Below, one piece after another: positions 12,274 to 23,935 of a stretch of DNA of 64,000 bases. The position numbers were made by a program, and so were the translations under genes. Every line of letters begins with the position of its first letter. The first letter of the stretch is position 1. Origin of the DNA: Erodium maritimum (Eukaryota > Streptophyta > Magnoliopsida > Geraniales > Geraniaceae); contig OY997592.1 in the NCBI GenBank assembly GCA_963921825.1, forward strand, positions 53,278,336 through 53,342,335, given 5' to 3'. The notes beneath the pieces were generated by a model. That model had not been told where the DNA came from, ran no database searches, and worked only from the letters and a program-made list of their open reading frames with translations.

Positions 12274-12325
12274 TATATTATTATTGTTGTTGCGTTTGAA
12301 TTGTTGAAGATTAATTCCCTTTATC

Positions 12326-12376
12326 ATATTAAAATGTTCAAACTATTACATTAATATTAAAATGTTCAAACTATTA
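12326..12376. repeat. 28-bp-period direct duplication
   Basis: The motif atattaaaatgttcaaacta occurs at 12326 and again at 12354, in the 3' flank of the MYB gene just before the palindromic element. It may affect the MYB 3' UTR. Confidence 0.8.
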
Positions 12377-12382
12377 TATTAA

Positions 12383-13446
12383 GGGAAAATTTCATTTTAC
12401 CACCCTGTCAAACATTTAACTTCAGTTTGATACCCTGGCATAAATTTTTATCAGTTTCATACCCTAAACAAACTTTTAATTTCACTTTCATACTCAGCCG
12501 GGTAATATGTCCAAAATACCCCTAACTATTACTCAAATTTTCATCCCATGCCATTGCCTCAGAATTTGAAAAGAGGTGAAATGACAATAATACCCTTCAT
12601 TGTTTAGGGTGTTAAACTGAAAATTTCAATAATTTTAAAACAAAATCAGTTTTTTTTATAAATTCAATTTTTAATTTCAAAAAATCAGATTTTAATTTTA
12701 AAAATACATAAAAAAAAAGTTTTTTTTTTATATAAAAATATTTTTTTTATTAAAAACAGTTTTTTATATAAAAAATCATTTTTATTTATAAAAAAAAAGA
12801 CGCGACTTCGTCTTCTCCGGCCACCTCTCCAGCCATCCAGCTCCGCCGGCGTCGTCCCCGAGCCCTCCTACTTCGCCGGCGTCGTCCCCGTCGTCCCCGG
12901 CGTGGTTCAGATCTGAACCACGCCGGGGACGACGTCGGCGAAGTGGGAGGGCTCGGGGACGACACCGGCGGAGCTGGGTGGGGTCGGGGACGACGCCGGC
13001 GGAGCTGGGTGGCCGGAGAAGACGCAGTCACGTCTGTTTTTTTTATATAATAAAAATGATTTTTTATATAAAAAACTGTTTTTAATAAAAAAAAAATTAT
13101 ATAAAAAAAAACTTTTTTATGTATTTTTAAAATTAAAATCTGATTTTTTGAAATTAAAAATTGAATTTATAAAAAAAAACTGATTTTGTTTTAAAATTAT
13201 TGAAATTTTCAGTTTAACACCCTAAACAATGAAGGGTATTATTGTCATTTCACCTTTTTTCAAATTTTGAGGCAATGGCATGAGATGAAAATTTGAGTAA
13301 TAGTTAGGGGTATTTTGGACATTTTACATGGCTGGGTATGAAAGTGAAATTAAAAGTTTGGTTAGGGTATGAAACTGATAAAAATTTATGCCAAGGTATC
13401 AAACTGAAGTTAAATGTTTGACAGGGTGGTAAAATGAAATTTTCCC
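12383..13446. mobile_element. 1,064-bp foldback Mutator-like element (near-perfect palindrome)
   Basis: A perfect 9-bp direct repeat TTATATTAA flanks it (12374-12382, 13447-13455). The left end GGGAAAATTTCATTTTACCA is inverted at the right end, and complementarity runs through both arms to the centre at GGTTCAGATCTGAACC (12904-12919). The arms are AT-rich outside and switch to a GC-rich core at about 12800-13035, itself palindromic, made of repeated GCCGGCG/GGGGACGACG motifs. The core composition suggests captured genic DNA, as in Pack-MULEs, but no parent gene is recognised. There is no transposase. Transcription through it would give a hairpin of about 530 bp. Confidence 0.9.
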
Positions 13447-13630
13447 TTATATTAATTGTAAGTAGATGTAGTATAGAGTGTTCTTGTTATAAACACTGTT
13501 CTAATAACTGGGCCAGGCTAACAGATGAAGGAAAAATATGTTTGATATAATTATTTAATAGATTTATATATTTTCAGTGGGAAACTGATACTTGTCGTTG
13601 TATACGACTAAATTAAAAATATTCATATTA

Positions 13631-14340
13631 TTTTTTTTTAAACAGGCGACGAGGAATTATGTCCGAATATGTCCGAGCCTCTCGTATGACTCCCGACGCT
13701 CCTGAAACCGTAGAAATAACCAATTTTTCATCCTAGATAAAGAAGTAGATCCCTATGTCCTACCATTGTCAGGAAAATAAAGTACTGAAAGTAAAGGAAA
13801 TAACCTATAACAAAGTACTGAAAATAACGGAACTGACAGGTAATAAACTAAAAAGAAATAAACAGTAGATAGACGCCTCATGAGAGATCTTGTATTCCGG
13901 ATCAGCCTAGGATGCGTCGCAAGAAAAGCCTAGGATTAGCCCTCACTCACCACAAAAAAAGAAGAAGCTAAACCCTAATTTTCACAAACCATGAACAACA
14001 CATAATTGATACTCACCCGGTAATTCCCACAACCAGCAAAGCTCCGTCCAGGATTCTCCATCGTCCTCGAGGTGCGTATGGCTGCTGGAACTCCACAGTA
14101 GCAAACCAACTGTTCGAACTTCATGTTCTTCGGACTAGACCTTGTCGCCCTCGATTTCATCGACATCGAGCCACCAAACCAACATTCAGCTACCTGTCCA
14201 CACCACCACCGCCACAGACTTCCTATTTCTTTCAACCTCCGCGTCGACTTCGATGGAGAACTTCAGAATCGTGGATGCGAGCTTTAGGTGTCGTGAACTG
14301 AAGTTGAGCTAAGTATGGGTTAGAGGAAAGGGAAAGGTGA
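13631..14340 (-). mobile_element. Retroposon-like segment with T-run tail
   Basis: A T-run at 13631-13639 followed by sequence such as 'ctcgtatgactcccgacgct' looks like the 3' poly(A) end of a - strand retroposon, similar in layout to the one at 6143. It contains a short tandem duplication near 13782-13835 (AAAGTACTGAAA repeated). The 5' half carries a zf-GRF exon (14017-14166) with a downstream splice donor that is still present, so a spliced mRNA was not the source of that part. I found no target duplication, and the 5' edge is approximate. Confidence 0.4.
14017..14166 (-). pseudogene. zf-GRF zinc-finger protein, exon 1 only
   Basis: From an ATG at 14166 the frame gives 50 codons to a GTGAGT splice donor at 14016-14011. 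Residues 22-50 contain CYCG (22-25), TSRTMENPGRSF and GCGNY. This matches the first half of the GRF zinc finger (CxCG...TSxTxxNPGRxFxxC), a single-stranded nucleic acid-binding fold. The second half of the finger, normally in the next exon, is not found downstream, so it is a fragment. Short zf-GRF exons of this kind are common as plant genomic repeats. No function is expected. Confidence 0.6.
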
Positions 14341-14389
14341 TTGTGAGGGTATTTCAGTCTGTTCGCGCGAGTTAGTAAGCACGTAAGGG

Positions 14390-14516
14390 GCACATGCCTC
14401 TCTTTCCGTCCATTTTCTAACGTCGTCAGGGGCTGGGTACTAAAGTGACGGAAAATGCCATTCTAGAGTATTGAGGTGCCACTGAAAATAGTTAGGGTAT
14501 TGAGGTGAAAAAAATG
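14390..14516. repeat. Possible half of a foldback MITE
   Basis: This AT-rich stretch contains 'gggtactaaagtgac' and 'tagggtattgaggtg', resembling arm motifs of the MITE at 7803-8232 (for example 'acggtactgaagtgac'). No inverted partner is seen, and the stretch stops at the (TA)n tract where the next element begins. Confidence 0.35.
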
Positions 14517-14535
14517 ATATATATATATATATATA
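14517..14535. repeat. (TA)n microsatellite, boundary 1
   Basis: Nineteen bases of pure AT/TA repeat immediately left of the first terminal-inverted-repeat element in the cluster. Confidence 0.95.
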
Positions 14536-15056
14536 GGGTAGCTATCCAGTAAAAACCACCTTTATCGTGCAAACTACGAACCAATCTAAGCCATAGGATG
14601 CGGTCAAAGTGACGTCAGCAGAACGCCCCAGATGCTGACACGTGGCGCGCGCGCTGCTGGTGCATGTGCGCACACACAGTGCTGGTACACGCGCGCACAG
14701 TGCTAGTGCACGCGCGCACGGTGCTGATAGTTTACACAGCACAGTGCTGATAGTTTACATAGCACAGTGCTGATAGTTTAGTACAAATGCAACCTATCAG
14801 CACTTTTGTTCTAAACTATCAGCACCGTGCTATGCAAACTATTAGCACTCTGCGCGCGCACACCAGCAGCGGGCGTGCCTACGTGTCAGCATCTGGTGAG
14901 TTCGTAGTTTGCACAATAAGGTGCGGTGTTTTATATATTTAATTGCCCACGTGTCAGCATCTAGTGCGCTCTGCTGACATCACTTTGGGGGGATCCTATG
15001 GCTCAGATTGTTTCGTAGTTTGCAAAATAAGGGGTGGTTTGTACCTGATATCAACC
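14536..15056. mobile_element. (TA)n-flanked MITE, copy 1 (521 bp)
   Basis: The left end GGGTAGCTATCCAGTAAAAA and the right end on the - strand GGTTGATATCAGGTACAAAC continue as imperfect inverted repeats for about 100 bp, sharing AACCACC, TGCAAACTACGAA, CCATAGGAT, AAAGTGA, GTCAGCAGA and GATGCTGACACGTGG. The element sits exactly between two (TA)n tracts. The centre (about 14700-14880) has repeated 'gtgctgatagtttacatag' units and GCGCGC-rich DNA. It has no coding sequence. A second member lies at 26673-27187. Confidence 0.85.
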
Positions 15057-15071
15057 ATATATATATATATA
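15057..15071. repeat. (TA)n microsatellite, boundary 2
   Basis: Fifteen bases of AT repeat separate the 521-bp MITE from the 9.9-kb element. Confidence 0.95.
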
Positions 15072-15948
15072 ACCATTATCCAATGTAAACTATAGATTGA
15101 AATAAAAAATAAAAACTCATACCAGCCCTTAGATCCTACTCTATAGATGGCTGAGATCTTTTTGGTAGAAATGTTAATTATTTTGGTTTTACTTGTACAC
15201 TATTGTATTTGTATACCACGAAGGGTATTATAGACATTTGATGGCTTTTCAGTTTTTGTCTTTTCCCAACTACGCTGAGACCGTTCCTCCTCCGAACCAC
15301 GACCCGTAGTTCTCGAGCTTCAACTGCAATTGCAACTGCAACTTCAACTTCTAACAATAATGTTCCTCGATTCAGATATATCTTTGAGTTGATTAATATC
15401 AGAGTTTGAAAGTTTCCAGTATCGATTTTGGTTCTGATCTTTCTCAACCCAAGTAAGTGAGCTCTAGATTAAGGTATTTTTTGTGTAAACACAATGTGAA
15501 GTACCATTTTGCAATCTGAAATTCTTGTAGTCTTTAGGTGCTTAAGAGTGTTCAGGATTTCAATTTCTATTTCGGTTGCGAAGCTTCAGAACCCTTTTTT
15601 TCTGATTCATTGATGAGTTGCATGTTCAATGAAAATTCCATGTAGTCGTTAGGTGTTTAAGAATGTGAAGGATTCTCAATTTCTATTTCCGTTGCGAAGC
15701 TTCAGAACGCATTTTTTTATTCATTGATTGATGAGTTTTACATGTTCGTTTAATTTGTTTGTTTTGGTAGTCATGGTACGACTCAAAATGATCATTCGCC
15801 GGAAAGATGTTGCAAGGAAACGAGCTGCTGGATTGAGAATTTTGAAACGAGCTGCTACCAGGAAATCCCAAAGGTTGTTGTCTATTGCTAGCAATAGGGC
15901 TACAAAAGGTACTTTCTAGTACATATTGTCGACGTATTATTGTTGATG

Positions 15949-16570
15949 TTTTCAATTTCCCAATGCATATGTTTCAATTCATTATAATTACTGGTGTTTC
16001 CTTTTGCATATGAAGTTGGTGTTTTCAATTTCCCAATGCATATGTTTCAATTCTTTTGTAAATCAGTAGGGAGTAGTGAAACTCAACTTCTTTCAGTTTT
16101 GGTTTAGCTATAATTAATGATGTTTCATTTTTCCTCTGAAGTTGGTGTTTTCAATTTCTTAATAAATATGTTTCAATTCTTTTGTAAATCATTAGGAACT
16201 AATGAAACTCAACTTGTTTCAGTTTTTGGTTTAACTATAATTGAATTCATATGGAAATGCATAGTCGTTCATAACATGCATGTGCTTCTTACAATATGTA
16301 CTTGCAGATGTTTCATTTTGTGTTCTGAGTTGTTGTTTTTCAATTTCCTAATGCACATATTTCAGACTTTTGTAACTTATTGGGCAACAATGAAAATTTA
16401 AATCAATGTATGTGATTCTTTGTATGCATACATGTTTTTTGTAATTTAATTGTATGCAATGGTTTAATTAATTTCTTGTACACATTGGTTTGTATTCGAA
16501 AGTCTATTGTTTTTCATATATTTCAATTTCCTAAAGCATATGTTTCAATTCTTTTGTATATCAGTAGGAA
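15949..16570. repeat. Irregular repeats in the Ulp1-gene intron
   Basis: The phrase ttttcaatttcccaatgcat, with variants, recurs near 15949, 16022, 16147, 16337 and 16513. It is usually followed by 'atgtttcaattcttttgta' and a GTAGGxAxTxATGAAA block. Spacing is uneven (about 75-190 bp), so it is a set of degenerate repeats and not a clean array. Confidence 0.65.
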
Positions 16571-18644
16571 ATAATGAAAGTCAGTGTCACTATTAAACTT
16601 GTTTAGTTTTTTGTTTTAGTCATTCATAACATGCACCTGAGTAGTTCATTTCGAAAAGACAATTGGTATTAGTTCATTTTTATGCAGCTAAATCTCGTCG
16701 TTTTTTCTCTTGGATTCTGATTCTGATTTTGAGTCACCGTCAACTGATGCAGTACCAGAATCGAAAAAATCCCCTACACAACCACAATCGATCACACAAG
16801 TTCCAGAAGTCGATGATGATTCTGTTTTTGTTGTGAGCGATTCTTCTAGTTCTGATTCTGAGTATATTCCTGTGCAATCTTCTAGTAAGGTTGAAAAGAA
16901 GACGAGCCCTAAAATTGGAATGAAACGTATGATAATGAGTAAGAAGCATTATACGTCTCATTGAGGACCAGCTCATACCCATGTATCAAAGAAACCAAGA
17001 CGCATCCCTAACAAAGTCAAAATTGAAGAATGCGAGGTTAAGAAGGAATGTGTTGATGAAGTGAATGAAGATTCAGATAGCGGTAATAATAGCAATTGCT
17101 CTATACACTATCCACATCTAGAATCAAGAGGGTCACCATTGTCTTTGGTGAAGGTCATGACTCAGTTGAGTGAAGAGCAGAGGAAAGCTGTCCAAGAGTT
17201 AGGATTTGGATCAATCCTTGAGCTAGGTGTGCGCCAAATCCCTCGTGCACTAGCATATTGGTTGGTGCACCAATTTAACAGCATAAACTGTTCCATAACT
17301 TTGCCTGAAAGTCGTATTATTCACATTTCAGCAGTAGATGTGTATTATGTTTTTGATTTCCCTATGGATAAAAGGGTTGTTCCCGAGAAGAGACAAGATT
17401 TGTATGCTCCTGGATTTACTGAGTGGAGGGATAGTTATGGGCACGGGAAGTTTGCGGGGAACAACATACGTCCTAGTGATATTGGTGATAGAATGATGAA
17501 GACTCCAGAGGTCTACCCGCGGTTCACTAGAGATTTCATTTTAATGGTTATTAGTGTTCTAGCTGATTTTGGGGTGAGTCGGTTCGTTTCACTATCATAT
17601 TTTGACGCATTGGAGGATATGTCAATGATACATGAGTTTAATTGGTGCCAGTTCGTTGTCATGAAATTGATCGATCATAAAGAGAAGTACGAGTTGTCTA
17701 GTAAGGCTAGTAAGGCAAATCCTTGGTTTGGCGGACCTATCCTTTTTTAGTGGTTAGTATTACTTATTTCCTTTTTAATGTATGTCTTTTTTTATTACGT
17801 TGTTATTATTTCAACTCTCTAAATCACATGTTTCAAAACTGTATCCCCTTCTAAATTGTTTTCTTACTGTATTTTAATTTAAAAAATCATAGAGTTCAAC
17901 ACAAGATTTCAGTACATAATTTATTGTTGTTTCAAAAATATGCGTCTGATATTTCATATACAACGTTTGTAGCTGTTATATCTTGATCGGATGGAAATCA
18001 GAGGTCCTTCACCCATTCCCAGAGTTATTCCGACTTTTACTGGATGGACGTCAGAATTCATCCGAAAGATTGAACAATTCGAGATGGACAATGGTGGTTT
18101 TGGGAAAGGTTATTTGCTTGCACCACCTATTGATGCCCCAGATTCAATTTTCAGAAGCTTTAGACAAACAGTCCAACGTCCTGATGCTTCTAAAGGAAAA
18201 CGTAAAGTTGAGGAGGAGGAGGATGATGATAAGGTACAAGTATACACTAAAAAAATTCATTTTGTACAGGTTCATTTTTAAATAGATAATTAGTTATTTT
18301 TAATTTTTTAGTATTCAATAACAATTAGGAATTTTATGTAATAGGATGGGATTAAAGAGCTTTGCAAACTTGGTCGTGATGTTATAAATAGCGTTATCGG
18401 TTTTCGTGATCAATTGTCAACAAAAAAGAAGCAACATCCACATAGCATGACATTAAAACGTTTAGAAAAAGCATTTAAGCAGATGGTTGGGTGTCCATCG
18501 AGTCCGTTAAGCGAAGAGAATCCTGATGAGGGTGAAGATTCTTTTTGGGGCAATAAGATTTTATTAGATACTATTGACGCTTTCACATAGGTCATTATCA
18601 ATATGACTCCTACAAAGCCATCTCCTGAAAACAAGAAAGACAAG

Positions 18645-19028
18645 GATCCCATTGCTTCAAGATTTGATATTGGCAATTCTAGTCAGGAGATCAATACTGA
18701 TAGTGGATTTAAAATACCAGCTGTACCAGGGACAGTTACATCTACTGAGCTGGACAAGTCACATCCAACTTCATCTACTGTTCATACTCCTATATCATTG
18801 AATCGAGCTGCCGAACTTCGTTTCAAAGATCAAAGGGATCCCATTGTTGCAATGTTTGATATTGGCATTTCTAGTCAGGAGATCAATATTGATAGTGGAT
18901 TTAAAATACCAGCTGTACCGGGGACAGTTACATCTACTGAGTTGGACAAGTCACATTCAAGTTCATTTACTGTTCATACCCTTGTATCATTCAGTCAAGT
19001 TGTCGAACTCCGTAACAAAGATGAAAGG
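18645..19028 (+). repeat. 192-bp (64-codon) in-frame tandem duplication
   Basis: Units 18645-18836 and 18837-19028 both begin GATCCCATTG and encode DIGxSSQEIN and SGFKIPAVPGTVTSTELDKS. The period is a multiple of three and the frame stays open through both copies. The duplicated peptide lies in the low-complexity linker before the protease domain. Confidence 0.9.
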
Positions 19029-21559
19029 GGAATCAAGCTTCCTGCACCACTTGTATCTCCTTTTTGTGTTAGGGTTACTGATGTCACATCACCACTTAAG
19101 TATGATGAGAAGATGATTTTCCGATGGTTGTTGGCCAACAGAGTAAGTTTATAATGAGAACATCCTATAGTTTGTTATCTTATATATCCTCTTTATATTG
19201 TTATTAACGATGTTTCCTGTTCTTTTCACAGGATTTCAGATGCTATACGCAAAGAGTAAGATATTAAATTATTTTCTTAATAATTTGTTCAAGGTTTTGT
19301 CAGTATATATGATCCTTATTTGAATTTTCTTGTGTTCACATAGGCTGATGTATATAAAATATGGTGATACTTCTGTGCTGAAACATGATTTGGAGACGTT
19401 GGACATTGGATCTGAGGTTGATGTCAGTGTAATCAATGCATGGTGTAACTATGTTAACCATGAAGAAGTTCGGAGGAATCCAGATTCAGCTTCTAGATTC
19501 TGTTTCTCCGTAGATACAAGCGTATGTTCTTTTTTCTTTATAATTCGGTTGTTTCATAATATTATATATGCTAAAATAACGTCATACAATTTTACAATTC
19601 ATTTCAGCGTAAGATTTTGGCTAATGCGAACGATACTATTGTGATCGATCAGATCAAGTTTGAGTTGAATTATTACCCTAAGTTGAAGATCAAAATAGAA
19701 GATACTGACTTGGTATGTGAAACTTAAGTAGCTGAAAGTTAGTCTACATAACAATATTCAATACCTTCTCATATTATTTTTAGAATACTAATTCATATGT
19801 TTCATATTATTCTTCATTTCAATTTTATTAATTACGTATTCATTTATTCTTCTTTGTAGGTTTTTTTTCACTGTCATATTGGGGAAGCACTTTTTTGATG
19901 TTTGCATCGATCGTAAAAAACCATCTGTTGATATTATTGATAACCTCATTTCCGATTATACGGACAGTGAGCAATATGTGAAAGTAGTATACAAGCCGGT
20001 AAGTTTTCTCAACAGTTTTATACGTTCGTTTCCATGGATGTGACATTAACTAATATATATGATGCTTTTCTTTTGTACAGCGTGACATTTATGCAAATCT
20101 TATTGAAGACAAAAACATAAAATTGGAAAACAAAATTCGGAAGTTGGTGCCAAAACGCATCTCTCTTCCGTGGGCATCCAATTCAAATGTCATTGACTGT
20201 GGTATCTTTTCTATGTTTCACCTGGAGGCTTATATTGGTGGAAGTAAGTGGAAAAGTGTGCTTAAGAAAGATTGTGTAAGTGCATTCAAGTTTAGTACAA
20301 ATTTCATATGTTCTTCTTGTCATTATTTTGCCCATTTTTAAAAATGAATCTCGTTTTTTTTTCTTTTATAGGATGATCAGCTGGACAAGTTAAGAGTTTG
20401 ATATGCATACAGACTAATTACAAGCAAGAGGAATGAACTGTGGCCAGACATTGAAGCAAAGATCATCCAGTTTTTTCAAGCAATGAAGAAGCCATTACAT
20501 TTCAAGCTCAGGAAACGCGAATAGCTCGAACACATCTTTAGTTTCAGATATTACTTTAGTTATTTTTCACTTTATGGTTTGAACAAGTTTAATGTTTGTT
20601 TTTATGTTGGGTTAGTTTGATGTTATGTGGAACTAGCAGTATGTGTGTTTGGACATCTCGTATTTTAATTCATGTTTGTTGCTCAACATAGATTCATTTA
20701 CATGTTAAATTGTACCGTTTAAATTTTGTGCGAGTGTTCATTATATTATAGCTTACTAATATTTCAAACTTTACCCATACATTAATCAGCTTTATGTTAC
20801 ATAAGGGACTGAATTCTAAATAAGTTGCTAGTAAGTACTCATATAATTGAATCTCGACGTTGAGCAAACGGTGTCCACAATTTACAAATTTACAGTCATT
20901 GCATTGATAATGTTATGAAACAATTATCTTATGTGTTTGATTTGATCATAAAAAAATTTGATTTGCACTTCGAATGGAGGTAACGAACAAAGAAATTAAG
21001 CATTTGCTCTATCCGATTTCAATAGGGTGTGAATTTGAATTCAGTCGCTAAAGAATACTCATAGAATTGAAACCCGCCATTAAACACACGGTGTCCATAA
21101 TTTATAAATCTATTATCATTTCAGGGATAATGTTGTGAAACATCTATCTAATATCTATGATCATAAGAATATATTTGAAGTGCAACTCACAAATAAAAGT
21201 ATAACGCCAACAGGTTCAAAATTCCATACAATCTGAAACAATTCCACTCCACACTTATAATTAAGATATGTTAAATCTTTGTCAATATTTAAACTTAAAC
21301 AGTTAACTATTTTTTATTTCACATCATTACTCTTACAATGAAAATCAAAACTAAAACACTTCCCATAAACCATTCATCTTCATATAAAATCATAATTTAG
21401 ATTTATCAAAATACTAATAGAAATGAAAATAAAATGCACTAACATGTTCATATAAAATAGACATGATGTTCAAACAATACTAAATAGAATTCAAAATAGC
21501 ACACACCTAATTGTTCATATGAAATTTGTAGGTAATTCTAACATGTAATAATATAAGTT

Positions 21560-23935
21560 TTAGTCATACTTAACGGGACAGTTGCGCTTGTCATGCCAGG
21601 CTTTTTTGTGGCAGTTCCTGCAAACTCTTTTCTTCTTTCTCCCTTTCTTTTGCATTTGTTCAGTCACTGATCTCATTCGCTTTTTCCCTTTTGTGCGAGA
21701 TATATTTGGGACTTTCACCATTAATGTTTCTGGCATAGTCAGACCAGTCAGCTCTTCCAACATACTATTCTTGCTTTGTTCTGTACTAGCTTCATCACTT
21801 TCATCATTATCCATGGTGAAATTGTCAAGCATCTCTAACAAACTATTGTACCAGCTTGTAGTGCCATTTTGAGTCCCCATTAGTGCCTGCAACTTGCACC
21901 AAATCTTGTGTTTAACTTGCTGCAACTCAACACCGTCGTTTGTTGGAAAGCTTGCCTCAGTCAGTGCTACCACTTGCTCCCTACACCACCGCTGGTTTAT
22001 CAAAGTACGAGGTATCCTTGTAACAGTTGACGTTTGCAAAACATTTAAGATGTGGATACACATCAATCCACATCCCTCAAATCTTTTGCAGGTGCAAGTG
22101 CAATGGTTAGTCAATAAGTTTATGCAAGTTTCATATTCAACCTCTGAATCAATAAACTTTTTGGTATTTCTCGAATCCATTTTGGTGAGCACATCTTGGA
22201 CTCCATAATCAGCTTGGTATGGTTGTGTCTCTGATCATCCACCACAGTGTTGCACCACCAAATAAACTGAACTAATTGTTGTTTTTTTTCTTTACGTTTT
22301 CCATAAACACTATTCTCACCTTCAGATCTGGAAGTTGTTCTCATTAGGAGTCCCATTGGTGTTTCCTTGAAAAACGGTGCAATCCAAGATGCCCTCATGT
22401 TGTAAATGTCTGTCAGCCACACATTATCCTCCAGCTTAAACTCTTCAATGATCTTCATCCATTCACTCTCAAACTTTGAGATGCCCATTATTTCCCCAAA
22501 CAAGCTTGTATATTTTCTTGAAAAATGTAGTGTCCCTTAATGCCGGAAGTGGAACCTATTTATTCAGAGTAATAGGCAACTAATTAATGAAAAATTAACA
22601 AAAATAATATGAACATTTGATGATTTTGTTTGAAACAAATACACACATCACATGTGCACAGATTAGAATAAAAATCATATGAATAGTGTAATTACTACGA
22701 ACTACTTCATAATATATCTAAATCTAACTAGATAACTGGCACCAATAGGTAATGAACATGCTAACCTTTTTTTTCCAGCTTTTCCATAATATGCCAGATG
22801 CATAAACGGTGTATTGTGTTTCCAAGAACATCTTCTATTGCTTTTTTCATTGCAGGGTCTTGATCAGTCACTACAGTAATTGGTGGTTTGAAATCCATAC
22901 ATTTCATAAAACTTTGAAACAACCAAGTAAATGATTATGCATCTTCTTGTCCAAGTAATCCGGATCCTAAGGTAACACATTTGTTGTGATTATCAATACC
23001 TTTGAAAGGACAAAAAACCATCCCGTACCTGTGTTCCATATCGTAACAAGGACAAAGTAAATTAGAACTAAATTTTAATAGTACATTATCAAGTATGCAA
23101 CATATCATTATTTGGAATTTTACTTGTTGGTATTATAGGTTGTATCGAATGCAATTGTATCCCCATAGAGTTTGTAGTTTTCAATTGCCACACGGTGTGC
23201 CCAAAAAAGTTTTGAGAATCTACCTTCATGATCAACATCATGTTCAAAGAAAAATCCAGTGTTTTTGGAAACTTTTTCATGAAATGTTTGTAATACAAAA
23301 TGACCATCCGTCTCCCCCATGAACACTTTCAGATCACGCTCAAAGTTCAGAAAATCCATAACTGTTGCACCTACATTATGACTCCCTCCGACTCTTTGGC
23401 TCAACAATTTGTGTGCTTGTACTGGGCCTATAGCAACTCTGTAGCTGTCAATTATCCATTGTTTATGCGATGGTGTGAGGTTACGATTGTCTCGCAGAAA
23501 CTGTAGGTCGTGTATTTGGTAGAATTCGTGATTATGCTCCTCAACAAACTTGCTTACTCTAAAAGCTCCATTAGACACATAACTAAAGCTGATTCTTGCC
23601 TTACACCCTATTCTACCAGAAACACGTCTTTTCCGTATTGCTTTTCCATCAGATCTTGTTAGTTCGTTCCTTTTGCAATGACCTTCTTTGAAACAGTATA
23701 CATATTGAAATGTAACTACACCTCTCCTTTTGTTCTTTGTCCCCATTCGCGTACTAAATCCACATAGTATTGCATAATTCTTGTAGAATTTGATTCCATC
23801 CTCAAGACTTTCAAACACTTTCCTATGATGTGGCTTGTACTCATCATCACAATTTGGGATGTACAAGCTGTCCACTCGAGAAGGCAATGGCTCATCATTT
23901 TCACTCTCATCCGAAGAGCTACTCACTCCCATCAC
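21560..23935 (-). pseudogene. FAR1/FHY3-type MULE transposase, decayed
   Basis: The first exon (23935 down to about 23120) has an acidic start, then a FAR1 zinc-finger DNA-binding region (residues about 52-140, ending CKARISF...EEHNHEF), and at its end the beginning of the MULE catalytic domain (GDTIAFDTTYNTN, first catalytic Asp). After an intron, 23045-22757 encodes GMVFCPFKGIDNHNKC and VVTDQDPAMKKAIEDV (second Asp). The exon at 22503-22120 has the SEGENS segment. The last part (22192-21560) has a SWIM zinc finger, CTC then CGLMCIH, followed by a basic CxxC tail (VCRNCHKKAWHDKRNC). One in-frame stop follows GLLGQEDA near 22940 and there is at least one frame change near 22190. The family moves DNA by cut-and-paste in the nucleus. 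Confidence 0.82.

Larger units (their letters stand above)
15774..20524 (+). pseudogene. Ulp1-like (peptidase C48) gene of the MULE
   Basis: Visible exons are about 15774-15908, 16687-17750, 17974-18233, 18344-19143, 19232-19254, 19344-19521, 19610-19711, 19860-19998, 20081-20276 and 20373-20524, with GT..AG edges. The first part is basic (RRKDVARKRAA). The next is acidic and then holds the LGFGSILELGVRQIPRALAY segment found upstream of Ulp1 domains in plant MULE proteins. The protease part keeps a His (19888-19890, in GKHFFDVCID), an Asp (19939-19941, IIDN) and a Cys (20198-20200, in NVIDCGIFSMF), the order expected of SUMO-type C48 proteases. In-frame stops occur near 16963, 18587 and 20399, and an eight-T run before the His shifts the frame, so it reads as a recent pseudogene. 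The role of such proteases in MULEs is unproven. Confidence 0.8.

Noticed and set aside
17983-18285. Two overlapping + strand frames near 18000
   Set aside because: Only the frame continuing the Ulp1-gene exon (MEIRGPSPIPRVIP) has family similarity; the other is a shadow.
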